Below, in pieces: positions 29,423 through 38,833 of a DNA stretch of 64,000 bases. A program made the translations under genes and the position numbers. Origin of the DNA: Pseudomonadota bacterium (GTDB taxonomy: Bacteria > Myxococcota_A > UBA796 > GCA-2862545). Location: contig SXOB01000003.1 of the NCBI GenBank assembly GCA_005776945.1, forward strand, positions 1 to 64,000, read 5' to 3'. The notes under the pieces were generated by a model. That model was not told where the DNA came from, made no database searches, and worked only from the letters and a program-made list of their open reading frames with translations. The number at the start of each line of letters is the position of its first letter. Position 1 is the first letter of the stretch.

Positions 29423-29471
29423 ATGGGAACCCAAGGGGGGCGTCCGAGGTCCCAAAGGGGGAGGTTCCCAT
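29423..29471 (+). promoter_or_regulatory. Inverted repeat that would hide the start codon of the next gene
   Basis: ATGGGAACC (29423-29431) and GGTTCCCAT (29463-29471) are perfect 9-bp inverted arms around a 31-base loop. The second arm contains two bases of the ATG at 29470 and the end of the GGGGGAGG ribosome binding site. In RNA the stem would block initiation, so it could be a translational switch. Whether it forms is not known. Confidence 0.45.
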
Positions 29472-29964
29472 GATCGGCCGTCGCGGGTTCACCTTGGCGT
29501 CGTTGGGGTTGGTGGTGGGCGCGAGTGCGCGGGCGGAAGTCCAGCGCGCGGCGCCCCGATTCACATTCGACGTTCAGCGAAAAGACGACCACGTCGACGT
29601 CGGCCTTTCCTTCAGCCACAGCGAACCCGAACCGACGGAAGTGCTGGTTCGCCGAGGGCGTTCCAGCGGGGCGCACATCGAGCTTCACGCCATCTTGGAC
29701 GGTGAGGCCTTTCCGTTGACGCCGTCGGCCGCCGGGGTCGAGCGACGGGAGATGATGAGCCGGCTGGGCCCCATCCCGGTGTGGGAACTCGTCGAGGCGG
29801 GGCAGCCCGTGAACTTCCCAGCCATCCGATTCGACCTCCCGCGCGAATGGCGTGCGTGCGCCCTGCGCGCCGTCGCGGAGGTCCTGACGCCTGGACAACA
29901 GTGGACCGGCGAGAGCGTGGCCGATGCCGAGTCTGGCCAGTGCACCGCCGTGGCAGCGGGGTGA
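29470..29964 (+). CDS. Secreted protein of unknown function with Tat-like signal
   Basis: A 164-residue protein. The N-terminus MIGRRGFTLASLGLVVGASARA is a signal peptide with twin arginines and a likely AxA cleavage site near residue 22. The mature part is mostly beta-strand prone and has no recognised domain. GGGGGAGG precedes the ATG. The next gene starts at a GTG overlapping this stop, so the two are coupled. A start-occluding inverted repeat lies directly upstream. Confidence 0.6.
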   Translation: MIGRRGFTLASLGLVVGASARAEVQRAAPRFTFDVQRKDDHVDVGLSFSHSEPEPTEVLVRRGRSSGAHIELHAILDGEAFPLTPSAAGVERREMMSRLGPIPVWELVEAGQPVNFPAIRFDLPREWRACALRAVAEVLTPGQQWTGESVADAESGQCTAVAAG

Positions 29965-30773
29965 GCTTCGACGTCGTCAGCGCGGTGCTCGACTTCGAGG
30001 CCAGAAACCGCATGGACGAAGACGGCCGCCCGTGTGGAGAGGTGGGGTCGGATCGGTACGGCGAGGTCGCTACCGACGTCGTCGCCTGTCCCTACACCGG
30101 GGCCCGGAAGGGCGGCGCCATGAACGCGTCGGCGTGGCGGCAAATGGGCACCTGTTGGAAGAAGGTCCTCTCGGACTGGCGTGTGGACGTGGGGCCCCGA
30201 CCGGACCTGTGGCGGGTGTGGGAGGTGGCCATCGCAGGTGTCGTTTCGCCCTGCCGGCACGTGGAGCCCGTGCCGCGCGACGTGGCGGTGCGCTTCAAGG
30301 CGTCGCTCGGCATCGGCCAGGTCCTCACGGCCGTGTTGTTGGAGGAGGACGGGGCGGGCGCGGCCCGGTTCGCCGACGTGGCGACGCCGAAGGCGTGGTT
30401 GGACTGGCTCGAGCTCGATCGTTGGCTCGTCGGCGAAGTCCAAGTGTGTGCGGGTTCGCCAGGCGCCATCGCAGAGGTGTTGGGCGCGCTCGGCGAGGGC
30501 AGCGACGGGGCCTCGGTGGATGACCGGGGTGATGTCGCCATCGTGCCAAGGGCCGTGGCGTTGATGGTCGCCGAAGAGTTGGCTGGTCGCGGACGTTGGC
30601 CGCAGGCCCCCTGGCTCAGAGGTGTCCGATTCCGGCCGGGACGACGTCCCGCTCACGCGAGGAGGCTGCTGCGTAGCGAAGATTCGGCGCTCGAGACCCT
30701 GTTGGCGGCGCGCGACCCCGTCGACGGGTGGGAGGCCGCCGTGGCCCTGTTGAGGGCCGACGCGCTTACTTGA
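29961..30773 (+). CDS. Hypothetical protein coupled to the secreted protein upstream
   Basis: A 270-residue soluble protein starting at a GTG in a GTGA overlap with the previous stop. It begins VSFDVVSAVLDFEARNRMDE. No signal peptide, membrane helix or known motif is seen. Cysteines occur near residues 20, 36, 58 and 93 (DGRPCG, VACPYTG, GTCWK, VSPCRH), but not in a clear metal-site pattern. Function unknown. Its last 8 bp overlap the convergent small membrane gene. Confidence 0.55.
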   Translation: MSFDVVSAVLDFEARNRMDEDGRPCGEVGSDRYGEVATDVVACPYTGARKGGAMNASAWRQMGTCWKKVLSDWRVDVGPRPDLWRVWEVAIAGVVSPCRHVEPVPRDVAVRFKASLGIGQVLTAVLLEEDGAGAARFADVATPKAWLDWLELDRWLVGEVQVCAGSPGAIAEVLGALGEGSDGASVDDRGDVAIVPRAVALMVAEELAGRGRWPQAPWLRGVRFRPGRRPAHARRLLRSEDSALETLLAARDPVDGWEAAVALLRADALT

Positions 30774-30912
30774 CTTCGGGCAGCTCGGCGGACTTCCACA
30801 TGCCAAGCATGACGAGAAGCGGCATGGCCACACTGAAGAAGGTGGCCCAGATGGTGATGCCGATCACGCCAGTGAGGCCGATGATTCCGAGAATCTGGGT
30901 CAGCGTGAACAT
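30766..30912 (-). CDS. 48-residue small membrane protein
   Basis: A short gene with ATG at 30912. The product starts MFTLTQILG and has two adjacent hydrophobic segments, IIGLTGVIGITIWATFF and VAMPLLVMLGMW, ending in a polar tail ELPEVK. GAGGGCCGAG precedes the start. It is divergent from the desaturase gene. No family is recognised; the composition argues for a genuine membrane peptide rather than a chance frame. Confidence 0.55.
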   Translation of the reverse strand: MFTLTQILGIIGLTGVIGITIWATFFSVAMPLLVMLGMWKSAELPEVK

Positions 30913-31022
30913 CTCGGCCCTCCGCAGGCTCGAGCGCTAACGCGGCCTCCGGGCAGCGCCGTGCCTCGCCGCGTTGCGGGCGTGGACGTCGGCCGGCGGT
31001 CGGGAGTAGACGGCCACGTGGA

Positions 31023-32036
31023 GTGGCCTTGTCGGAGCCCCGCACCGGTTCAGCGCTCGTTCGTGCCACGTTCCCCTACGCGGTGGAAGATCGGGCGCGC
31101 ACTTGGCGTCTCTGGATCGTCGCCAGCGCGGTGATGGTGACCTTTTACGCGTTGGCTACGTTGCCCACGCCATGGTTCGTCCGGATTCCCGCAAGCGTGC
31201 TGGCTGGCCTTTCGATGGTCCGCTGCTTCATCTTCTTCCATGACGTGGAGCACAAGGCCATCTTCGTCGGCTCGCCGCTCGGGCTCGCAACGACCAAGAT
31301 TGTCGGCTTCCTGCTCATGTCTCCGCCGTCGATCTGGAAGGAGTCCCACGACATCCACCACCAGAACAACAGCAAGCTGTTGTCGGCGTCCGTCGGTTCC
31401 TACCCCATCGTCACGGTGGGGATGTGGAAGGTGATGAAGCCGAGCCAACGCTGGAAATACCGTGCGGTTCGCCACCCGTTGAACATGATCTTCGGCTATT
31501 TCACTGTGTTTCTGCTCGGGATGGCCATTGGGCCCTTTCTTCGGAACCCGCGTCAACATTGGCAGGGACCGGTCGCCATTGTCATCCAGATGACGTGGAT
31601 GGCCGTCGTCGGGTGGTGGTTCGGCCCAGCGGCCGCCTTTCTTGGCGTCTTTTTTCCCTGCGCCCTCGCCACGGCCGTTGGCAGCTACCTGTTCTACGCG
31701 CAGCACAACTTTCCGTCGATGGACGTCCGCGACCGGAAGGAGTGGGACTACAACCACGCTGCCCTTCGCAGCAGCAGCTTGTTCCACATGTCCGAGGTGA
31801 TGCACTGGCTGACGGGGGAGATCGGCTTCCACCACGTCCACCACCTCAACCACAAGGTGCCATTTTACCGGCTCCGCGAGGCGATGGCGGGCATCGAAGA
31901 GCTGTCGGACCCGGGCACGACGTCTTGGTCGTGGCGCGACGTTCGCGCCTGCTTGAATCTGGCGGCCTGGGACCCTGCGGCCAAGCGCATGTTGTCGTGG
32001 GACGAGCTTGAGGCCCGGATGGCGGCCGGCGGATGA
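31023..32036 (+). CDS. Membrane fatty-acid desaturase
   Basis: A 337-residue membrane di-iron enzyme. The three histidine boxes are clear: HDVEH at 73-77, HDIHHQNN at 109-116, and HHVHHLNH near 268-275. Four or more hydrophobic segments lie between them (for example [15 protein letters not shown] and [16 protein letters not shown]). Such enzymes insert a double bond into acyl chains using O2 and a reductase partner; regioselectivity cannot be predicted. The GTG start at 31023 is the longest option. Its stop overlaps the start of the MmcQ/YjbR gene (ATGA). Confidence 0.85.
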   Translation: MALSEPRTGSALVRATFPYAVEDRARTWRLWIVASAVMVTFYALATLPTPWFVRIPASVLAGLSMVRCFIFFHDVEHKAIFVGSPLGLATTKIVGFLLMSPPSIWKESHDIHHQNNSKLLSASVGSYPIVTVGMWKVMKPSQRWKYRAVRHPLNMIFGYFTVFLLGMAIGPFLRNPRQHWQGPVAIVIQMTWMAVVGWWFGPAAAFLGVFFPCALATAVGSYLFYAQHNFPSMDVRDRKEWDYNHAALRSSSLFHMSEVMHWLTGEIGFHHVHHLNHKVPFYRLREAMAGIEELSDPGTTSWSWRDVRACLNLAAWDPAAKRMLSWDELEARMAAGG

Positions 32037-32373
32037 GTCCGCTGGTTCATCTGCGGCAGTTTGCGTTGGGGTTGCCAGGCGCGTGGGAGGACTTCCCGTG
32101 GGGGGAGTCGGCTATCAAGGTCGGCAAGAAGATCTTCTCTTCCTCGGACGCGAGGGCGAACCGGTCCAAGGCTTCGCCGTGAAGCTGCCTGACAGCGCCG
32201 CCCTCTGGATCGAGCGCGGCTACGCGACACCCACCGGCTACGGACTTGGGCGGCACGGATGGGCCAGCTTCGAGATGAAGGAGGGCCTCGCGCTTTCGAC
32301 TTCGGAGTTGGAGGGGCTGGTGCTCGAGAGTCATGCGGCCGTCGCGCCCAAGAAGCTGAGAGCGGCGAGATAG
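32033..32373 (+). pseudogene. MmcQ/YjbR-family DNA-binding protein, apparently frameshifted
   Basis: The ATG at 32033 opens [35 protein letters not shown], the typical start of this ~115-residue CyaY-like DNA-binding family. After codon 32135-32137 the homologous continuation ([30 protein letters not shown]) is in the +2 register, open to 32373. One base is missing at about 32137/32138 (KIF-?-FLGRE). Restoring it gives a normal full-length protein. It is therefore a recent pseudogene or a base-calling error. It overlaps the desaturase stop by ATGA. Confidence 0.7.
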
Positions 32374-32395
32374 GTGCGGCCTGGAGCGTGTGAGC

Positions 32396-33862
32396 ATGGT
32401 CTCGATCGTCCTTTCGTGGCTCGCGTGTGGCGCCACGGACTCTCCCCCGACGTCGGACGGCCCGCCCCCCGGGGGCACCACCTCAACTCCGTCGCCTCCG
32501 ACGGGCACGTCGCCAGGCGTCGGCGGGCTGTCGGGCAGCTGCGTGCCGGCCACGGACAATGTCCTGCGGGTGGTGTGCACGCTGACGACCGAGACGCCCG
32601 AAGAACTCACGCTGACCTGGGTGCCCTCCGATGGATCGGACGTCGCCTATGGGCTGACGTCGGCTGAGGCTGCCGACCATGTGGTGACGGCTCGCCGGAT
32701 GAAGGCGGAGACGACGTACACGTGGGAGGCCACAACGCCCTCCGGCGGCCGCGTCTCTGGCGCGTGGACCACAGGAGCGCTGCCGACGCAGGCGGACGTC
32801 GAAGTGTCCGTGGACGGAGACCTCGGCCTCGTCAACGATCTGCTCGCTCCGCGGGCCTGTGAAGCGGGTTCGGTGGTCTTGGCCGTCAGCGGTGACGGAG
32901 ATGTCGTGTGGTACCAGGACGTGGACGTCGACCTGCCTTCGGCTGGTGAGATCAAGGCGACCATCGCAACGCCGACCGACGAGGTGGCCGTCATCCTGGA
33001 CAACGAGCGCATCCGCCGGTTCGCGTTCGACGGCACGATGACCCACGAATGGGTCGCGGCCGATGCCGGCGTCGACCGCGAGCTGCACCACGACCTCTTC
33101 GTCCTCGGCGACCGGATGTGGGTGCTCAGCGCCTACACGTTGGACGTGGGTGACGAGACCTTCGTGGTCGACGCCGTCACCGTGGTGAACGAAGACGGGT
33201 CTGTGGCCGGAAGCTGGGACGTGGAGACGTTTGCAGCGCCGAACGGCGACGAGACCGGTCCCCCCGGTGGCTATTGGGGCCGCCAATTCCCCGGCGCGGT
33301 CGACTACAGCCACGCCAACGGGTTGTTCATCGAGGACGACGGGACCGCGCTCGTGAGCTTCCTCAACTTCGATGCCGTGCTTCAGGTAGACTTGGACCCC
33401 GATTCGGGGGATTTCGGGCAGGTCGAGTGGGTCCTCGGGGGCGAAGGCGACGGGGAGATCGAAAGCACGATCGCGCTGGAGGACCCGGCCGGGGTGACCA
33501 CGGACGACACGTTCAGCCACCAACACCACCCCACATGGGACTCGGACGGCAACCTCCGCATCTTTGACAACGGCGGCGGGAGCGCGTCAGCGCGGCTGCT
33601 CCGGATGTCGGTCGACGCCGCGGGAGGAACGGCCGAGATTCTGGAGAGTTGGCCGCTCGACGTCACGTGCCCCGCGGTCGGAGGCCACTACGTGATGGAC
33701 GACGGCCGCCTGGTGGGCACCTGCGGATCCCAATCGACGGGCTTCATCGTGGACCCCGCCGCGGGCGGCGTCGTCGGGTCCGTGCAGATCGAGTGTTCGG
33801 GCGGGATCGGCGGAATCCTCTCGCGCGTCGTTCCAGTGTCGCTTGCGACGCGGATGCCCTGA
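32396..33862 (+). CDS. Arylsulfotransferase (ASST)-like secreted lipoprotein
   Basis: A 488-residue predicted lipoprotein with leader MVSIVLSWLAC (Cys 11; a GTG six bases upstream is an alternative start), then a Pro/Thr/Gly-rich linker. Residues ~50-120 look like an Ig/fibronectin-type domain (YTWEATTPSG). The rest is propeller-like, with DYSHANGLFIEDDG, VEWVLGGEGDG, HQHHPTWDSDGNLRIFDNG, elements typical of bacterial ASST-type proteins. The HQHH cluster may be the functional site. Sulfotransfer activity is not proven. It converges on msrA with a 3-bp gap. Confidence 0.7.
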   Translation: MVSIVLSWLACGATDSPPTSDGPPPGGTTSTPSPPTGTSPGVGGLSGSCVPATDNVLRVVCTLTTETPEELTLTWVPSDGSDVAYGLTSAEAADHVVTARRMKAETTYTWEATTPSGGRVSGAWTTGALPTQADVEVSVDGDLGLVNDLLAPRACEAGSVVLAVSGDGDVVWYQDVDVDLPSAGEIKATIATPTDEVAVILDNERIRRFAFDGTMTHEWVAADAGVDRELHHDLFVLGDRMWVLSAYTLDVGDETFVVDAVTVVNEDGSVAGSWDVETFAAPNGDETGPPGGYWGRQFPGAVDYSHANGLFIEDDGTALVSFLNFDAVLQVDLDPDSGDFGQVEWVLGGEGDGEIESTIALEDPAGVTTDDTFSHQHHPTWDSDGNLRIFDNGGGSASARLLRMSVDAAGGTAEILESWPLDVTCPAVGGHYVMDDGRLVGTCGSQSTGFIVDPAAGGVVGSVQIECSGGIGGILSRVVPVSLATRMP

Positions 33863-33865
33863 GGC

Positions 33866-34477
33866 TCACTTGGCGGCGTTGGCCCAGACGGCCGCGACCT
33901 TGGCATCCCGCCCACAACCCGCCCGGTAGCGCTGGTAGTGGTCGGGGTTCGTCTTCCAGAAGTTCTGGTGGTACGCCTCGGCGACCCAGAATTTGCCGAC
34001 GTTCTCGACCTGGGTGGCGACCGGTTGCCCAAGGGTAGCCTCGACGCCGGCGCGCGAAGCCACGGCGGCTGAGCGCTGGGCATCGTCGATCGGGAACACG
34101 GCCGATCGGTATTCACTGCCTCGGTCGCAGAACTGGCCGCCGCCGTCCGTGGGGTCGATGTGGTGCCAGAAGTAGTCGAGGAGCGTGGCGTAATCGAGCT
34201 TCTTCGGGTCATAGACCACGCGGACGGCCTCCGTGTAGCCGGTCAAACCCGTGCTGACGGTGTGGTAGGTGGGGGCGTCGCGCTCGCTTCCGGCGTAGCC
34301 ACTGACGGCGTCGATCACGCCTGGCAGATGCTCGAAGTCGGATTCGCCGCACCAGAAACAACCCATGGCGAAGATGGCCTCAGCTTGGCCAGCCTTCAAC
34401 GGGGGCGGCGGCGTGGGCTTGTCGGTCGATTTGGGGTCGCCGGCACAGGCGAGCGTCGTGAGGAGGAGCCACGTCAT
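33866..34477 (-). CDS. msrA: Lipoprotein peptide-methionine (S)-S-oxide reductase
   Basis: A 203-residue protein that repairs oxidised methionine in proteins. The catalytic motif GCFWC is at 39-43 (nucleophile C40). GYAGG-like SGYAGS, and YHQNF near the C-terminus, are family signatures; a late Cys (RAGCGRD) may resolve the disulfide. The leader [11 protein letters not shown] makes it a predicted lipoprotein (Cys 11), so it acts outside the cytoplasm. Its ATG overlaps the msrB stop (ATGA), the last step of a four-gene coupled operon. Confidence 0.9.
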   Translation of the reverse strand: MTWLLLTTLACAGDPKSTDKPTPPPPLKAGQAEAIFAMGCFWCGESDFEHLPGVIDAVSGYAGSERDAPTYHTVSTGLTGYTEAVRVVYDPKKLDYATLLDYFWHHIDPTDGGGQFCDRGSEYRSAVFPIDDAQRSAAVASRAGVEATLGQPVATQVENVGKFWVAEAYHQNFWKTNPDHYQRYRAGCGRDAKVAAVWANAAK

Positions 34478-35004
34478 TTTGCACGCTCCCCGCCGAGTCC
34501 ACCAAGCAGCACCGGCAGGCCGTCGAAGGTCGAACCCGCGCTGCGCTCGACGAAATCGAGGGACGCGGAATTCATGCAGTATCGTTGCCCGGTCGGCTTC
34601 GGGCCGTCGGGGAAGACGTGCCCAAGGTGGCCGTCACAGCGGCCACAACGAACCTCCGTGCGCAGCATGCCGTAGGCGTGGTCCGAGTGCTCGGCGACGC
34701 GGTCGGCGGCCAACGGGGCGAAGAAGCTCGGCCACCCCGTTCCGGAGTCGAATTTCGTCGCGCTGTCGAACAGCGGGAGTCCACACCCGGCGCAGACGTA
34801 AAGCCCGTCGCCGTGCGCGTCCCAGAGGTCACCCGTGAAGGCGCGCTCCGTGCCGGCTTCGCGCAAGACGTCGAACTCCATCGGCGTCAGCAGCGCTTTC
34901 CATCGTTCCGGCGGCAGATTCACGGCGTCGGCGCGGCGGGGCGCCGGTTCGACGGCCGTCGCTTCGCCACACCCGATGACCAACCATGTCCAGAAGCCCA
35001 TCAT
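34474..35004 (-). CDS. msrB: Lipoprotein peptide-methionine (R)-S-oxide reductase
   Basis: A 176-residue MsrB. Two zinc CxxC motifs (CAGCG and [12 protein letters not shown]) and the catalytic [11 protein letters not shown] are present. GTGWPSF is the substrate loop. The leader [12 protein letters not shown] (Cys 12) predicts a lipoprotein, so MsrA and MsrB are separately anchored rather than fused as in periplasmic MsrAB proteins. Two tandem ATGs exist (35004 and 35001); GGAGG is better spaced for the second, while the first gives an ATGA overlap with the upstream stop. Confidence 0.9.
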   Translation of the reverse strand: MMGFWTWLVIGCGEATAVEPAPRRADAVNLPPERWKALLTPMEFDVLREAGTERAFTGDLWDAHGDGLYVCAGCGLPLFDSATKFDSGTGWPSFFAPLAADRVAEHSDHAYGMLRTEVRCGRCDGHLGHVFPDGPKPTGQRYCMNSASLDFVERSAGSTFDGLPVLLGGLGGERAK

Positions 35005-35930
35005 GCCTCCGATGGCTCTACCCGTGGGGTTGTCGGCTGGATCACCGGCGTCATCGTACCCACACGGTCGCCGCTCCAGCCGATGAGGTAGCGCCCCGGC
35101 GGTGCGGGGTGGCGACTGGCCCCGTCGCGCCAGCGGTGGGTGGCCACGCGGTGGCCCTCGTCCGAGCAGACGTCGTAGAGGGTGCGCCCCTTTTCGGAGC
35201 GGGGCCGTCCAAGGATGCGGGAGATGCCACTGTCGACCGTGCCTCCGCGGACCAGGGCGAGCCAGCTGAAGGGCGCGGCGCGCAGGTCGATGCCGACGGT
35301 GCGCGCCATCGCCTGCCAGCGCGGGTCGGCGCGAATCTCGGGCGGGGGTTGGGCGATGTGGTGGCACCAATCCCTGGCGTCGGCCAGGGGACACGGGCCG
35401 GCGTGGGTGCAGGGGCCGACGGGTGTGTGGGTGGCACGGAGGGCCTCGCGGACGGCGACGAGGGCGCGGGAGGTGCGCGCGTCGCCAGGTTCGACCCACA
35501 ACACGACGGGGACCGTCGCGGCGAGTGCCAGCAGCGCGCTCGGGTCCTTGAGTTCAGGCAGGACGTGGCCCACGACGAGGGCGTCGACGGCCTGGCCGTC
35601 CCATGGCAAGGCTCCGCGCTTCACGGTGAAGTCGACGGCGAGTTTGGAGCGGTCGACGACGTGGCGGGTCACGGGCCCGAGGACGGCCCCGACCGATCGG
35701 CCCGCGATTCCGGTGCCGCATCCGTAGTCGAGCACGGTTCGTAGCGGGGGCAGGACCCGACGGGCCCGCAACTCCTCCAGAATGGCCCGCCAGCGCCAAC
35801 CATGACGCGGCGCCACCCAAGTGTCGTAGGCGGCGAGGTCGGCCTCGTCGCGCCATGGTGACACGTCTCCGGCGAGAAAGGCGCGTCTCAGGAAGATCAG
35901 GCGCGCCATCTCCTCGGGGTCGACCGTCAC
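35001..35930 (-). CDS. Rsm22-family (small ribosomal subunit) methyltransferase-like protein
   Basis: A 309-residue protein. The SAM-binding segment [13 protein letters not shown] lies near residue 55. The family features [17 protein letters not shown] and the Cys/His block [15 protein letters not shown] are present. These cysteines belong to the metal site of the mitochondrial/bacterial Rsm22 family, which assists small-subunit rRNA maturation. GTG 35930 overlaps the upstream stop (GTGA) and its TGA overlaps msrB (ATGA), so it is translated as part of a coupled series. Confidence 0.8.
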   Translation of the reverse strand: MTVDPEEMARLIFLRRAFLAGDVSPWRDEADLAAYDTWVAPRHGWRWRAILEELRARRVLPPLRTVLDYGCGTGIAGRSVGAVLGPVTRHVVDRSKLAVDFTVKRGALPWDGQAVDALVVGHVLPELKDPSALLALAATVPVVLWVEPGDARTSRALVAVREALRATHTPVGPCTHAGPCPLADARDWCHHIAQPPPEIRADPRWQAMARTVGIDLRAAPFSWLALVRGGTVDSGISRILGRPRSEKGRTLYDVCSDEGHRVATHRWRDGASRHPAPPGRYLIGWSGDRVGTMTPVIQPTTPRVEPSEA

Positions 35931-37072
35931 AGCGTGACGCCCAGATGCCCGGCCAGGGCCTGGTTGGCGACGCCGAAGCGTCGCGCAAGTTCGCGAGCGG
36001 CCACCGTGGCGGCCTCGCGGTCGACGTTGTCGTCGCGGTGGCCGACAAGGAGGACGTTGCGCGGCGTGTGCTCGCTGCGCACCATCTCGATGACGGACAC
36101 GTCGAAGCCCGCGGACGCGAGCAACTGGGCCCGAAGGGCATCGGTGACCCACTCGGCCTGGCGGTCGGCGAGGATGCCGTGCCGGAGCGCGTCGCCAATG
36201 GCACCTTCGGCATGGAGTTGGGGACGCAGTTCGCGGTGGCAACACGGAGACACGAACAGGGTCTTGGCGCCTGACCGGATGCCGGCAGCGAGCGCGTCGT
36301 CCGTGGCGGTGTCGCAGGCATGAAGCGCGAGGACGACGTCGGCAGCAGGCAAGTCAGCGGCAGCGATCAGGTCCGTGACGAATTGAAGACCGGGCAGTCC
36401 AAGCGCCGCGGCCGCGGCGGTCCGTTCGGGTTCGCGTTCGACACCGATGACGCGCGATCCTTCGCCCCGGGTGCGGGCGAGGTGGTCAGCAAGCGCCGCC
36501 GTGAGCAGGCCGCGACCACACCCCAGGTCGAGGACCGTCAACGGGCCCTCCCGCTTTGCGATGGCATGGTCGAAGAGTTCGACCAGGCGCTCGATTTGGC
36601 GCAGCTTGTCCGCATGGCCGGCCGACGGACGGCCCCCTTGGACGAGGCCCATGGTTTCCGCCCACGGCTGATTGCGCAGATCGGCGCGGCGTTGTGGCGC
36701 CCGGTCGTGTGCGCGAGGTGCGGGCGCCCCTCCCTGGGCGGGCCCGCGGCGGAGCGATGACCTCCCGTCGACCGACGTGCGGTGCAGCGTCATCTCCGTG
36801 GTCAGGAGGTCGCCGTTGCGGAACTCGCCGAGGCGGTCGGCAAGCCAGGCCCCAAAGGACGCGGGTTCAAGGTTGGTTTGGGTCTGGGTCTTTCCCGTCG
36901 TCGCTACGGCGGCCCATTTGTCGCCCGTTCGCATGGCGATGGGACGAAGGTCGTACCGATGGGGTCCCGGCCCGGTGGGGCCGCCAAGAACGAGCTTGAC
37001 GAAGGTGCCGGCATCGACCGCCGCGAACGCGGCGGCGATGAAACGGTCGTCGGCCGACCTTGGCTCCGGCAT
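35927..37072 (-). CDS. Class I SAM-dependent methyltransferase (METTL25/RRNAD1-like)
   Basis: A 381-residue protein. The SAM motif VLDLGCGRGLLTAAL is near residue 205. Later LALHACDTATDDAL and VSPCCHRELR match the METTL25/RRNAD1/GSTCD group. The N-terminal ~140 residues form a separate domain. Substrate unknown; RNA is possible given the adjacent Rsm22 gene. ATG 37072 begins MPEPRSADDRFIAAAF. It heads the operon methyltransferase-Rsm22-msrB-msrA and is divergent from the glycan operon (66-bp gap). Confidence 0.7.
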   Translation of the reverse strand: MPEPRSADDRFIAAAFAAVDAGTFVKLVLGGPTGPGPHRYDLRPIAMRTGDKWAAVATTGKTQTQTNLEPASFGAWLADRLGEFRNGDLLTTEMTLHRTSVDGRSSLRRGPAQGGAPAPRAHDRAPQRRADLRNQPWAETMGLVQGGRPSAGHADKLRQIERLVELFDHAIAKREGPLTVLDLGCGRGLLTAALADHLARTRGEGSRVIGVEREPERTAAAAALGLPGLQFVTDLIAAADLPAADVVLALHACDTATDDALAAGIRSGAKTLFVSPCCHRELRPQLHAEGAIGDALRHGILADRQAEWVTDALRAQLLASAGFDVSVIEMVRSEHTPRNVLLVGHRDDNVDREAATVAARELARRFGVANQALAGHLGVTL

Positions 37073-37138
37073 GGTCCTCCCGTCGCGCCGCGGGCGGACG
37101 GCGAGCCGGTGCGGTAACGGGCCGCGTCGGAGGCGAAC

Positions 37139-38833
37139 ATGGTGCCGATGCGCCGGGGCGGACCAGGCGTGTGGGAGGCAGTTGGCGCGATGGTCGTTGT
37201 GGCCCTCGGCATCCTCCATGCATCGGCGTCGTCAGTCGTCGTCAACAACGTCCCGGCCGACATCTTTGTGGCCTTGGACGCCGGATGGCGCTGGCAACAC
37301 GGCCAATGGCCCCACCTCCACTACATGACGCCGGTCGGATGGCTGTACGCCGCGGCCTACGGCATCGCGATGGACGTCGTCGGGCCCGATCCGCGCGTGC
37401 TCCTCTGGGTGCCTGCCGCCCTGGCGCCGCTGCTCTACGTCCATGCGGTCTGGGTCCTTTCGGGACGTTGGACGGGGCCCCTTCCAGCGGCGATGGCGGT
37501 CGGTTTTGCGACGCAGGTCCTGTCACCGCTGCACGCCGACAGTGGGGGCTTTGCGCACCTCGGGACGTACAACCGCGTCGGCTGGGCGCTGGTGGCCGGG
37601 CTCCTGCTCCAGGTCGGGCTCGCCAAGACGCGTCCCGCCGGTCGCGGCGCCGACGCGGTGGAGGCCATGGCCATTGCCGTCGTGACGGCGGGCCTGTTCT
37701 TCCTCAAAGTGACCTACTTTGGGCTCGTTGGCGGGGCGCTTGGCTTGGCGGTCCTGTTCGCGCCCGAACGTCGGCGGGTGGCGTTTGCTGGCGGCTTGGG
37801 GGCGTTGGCCTTCGTCGGCCTCGCCTTCGCCGTCAGCGACGTGCCGTCGGCCTACTTGGCCGACCTTCGGTCGGCGGCGGCGTCCTGGGATCCCGAGTTG
37901 ATGCCGCTCAACGACCGGACCCCCGGGATCGACAAACTCAAGGCGGTCTTCGACGAAAATGTGGTCGCAATTCTGCTTGCGCTTGCGGCCGCGACCTTGG
38001 CCGCGCGCTCGGCGCCGCCGGGTGTCTCGGTGGACGGCGAGGTCCTCGCAGCGATGGGTCAGCTCGTCGGGATCGTCGCGATCGGCGTGCAGAGCCACGA
38101 CCATCACGTGCCGGCGCTGATCGTGCCCCTGTTTCTTTGCCTCGTCGCGGCCATGCGCGTCGCCCCGACTTCGAATCCTGTGATGTGGATGGGTTGGCTG
38201 TCGGTGGCCTTGGCCCTTGGCCGGTCGGCTGGCGACGCGATTGGGGTGGTCAGCCATCGCGTCGCGCCAAGTTCGCTCGAGGGCCTGGTTCCCGCGGCCG
38301 ATTCAGGGCCGGGCGCACGCCTGCTGTTCGGCGGTTCGCCGACGCCGGAAGGGGGCTCCCGCGTCGATCTGATCTTGGACGGGCGCGTCTCCCTCCGCGC
38401 CGTCGAGCGGTTGGGCACGGGCTTCGATAGCCTCGACTTCGTGTCGATGGTGCGGAGCTCGAACGAGGCGCTCGGGGATTTGGGCATTCCTGCCGACGCT
38501 CGTATTCTCGGGCTCTGGTTCTCGAATCCGCACCCCTACCTGCGCGGCGCGGCGCCCCCCCGCGGAACCCACAGCTGGTACCACATCGGTCGCACATTCG
38601 GTGGGGAGCGGCCGTTGGACCCGGCCGTCGTGTTGGCCGATGTCGACGTCGTGATTCGGCCGACGTCCCTGCTGGAGAAATGGCAGGAGGCCGACACGAT
38701 GGCGACGATGTTGGCGCCGGGCCTCACCGGGTGGACGGAGCGTCACCCCAACAACCTCTGGACGGTCTGGATCCGCCCTGGTTTGCGCACCGAGCCCGTG
38801 CGCGGCGGGCCGCACGACGAGATGTCGCCATGA
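37139..38833 (+). CDS. Polytopic membrane glycosyltransferase-like protein
   Basis: A 564-residue membrane protein with about eight to ten helices in its first 390 residues (for example VGAMVVVALGILHAS, VGWLYAAAYGIAM, AIAVVTAGLFFLKVTYF, IVPLFLCLVAAM) and a soluble C-terminal domain. The acidic first loop (ADIFVALDAGWRWQHGQWPHLHY) fits the DD/ED-type loop of GT-C enzymes that use lipid-phosphate sugars. It starts an eight-gene operon in which every start overlaps the preceding stop. It would add a sugar on the outer face of the inner membrane. Confidence 0.65.
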   Translation: MVPMRRGGPGVWEAVGAMVVVALGILHASASSVVVNNVPADIFVALDAGWRWQHGQWPHLHYMTPVGWLYAAAYGIAMDVVGPDPRVLLWVPAALAPLLYVHAVWVLSGRWTGPLPAAMAVGFATQVLSPLHADSGGFAHLGTYNRVGWALVAGLLLQVGLAKTRPAGRGADAVEAMAIAVVTAGLFFLKVTYFGLVGGALGLAVLFAPERRRVAFAGGLGALAFVGLAFAVSDVPSAYLADLRSAAASWDPELMPLNDRTPGIDKLKAVFDENVVAILLALAAATLAARSAPPGVSVDGEVLAAMGQLVGIVAIGVQSHDHHVPALIVPLFLCLVAAMRVAPTSNPVMWMGWLSVALALGRSAGDAIGVVSHRVAPSSLEGLVPAADSGPGARLLFGGSPTPEGGSRVDLILDGRVSLRAVERLGTGFDSLDFVSMVRSSNEALGDLGIPADARILGLWFSNPHPYLRGAAPPRGTHSWYHIGRTFGGERPLDPAVVLADVDVVIRPTSLLEKWQEADTMATMLAPGLTGWTERHPNNLWTVWIRPGLRTEPVRGGPHDEMSP

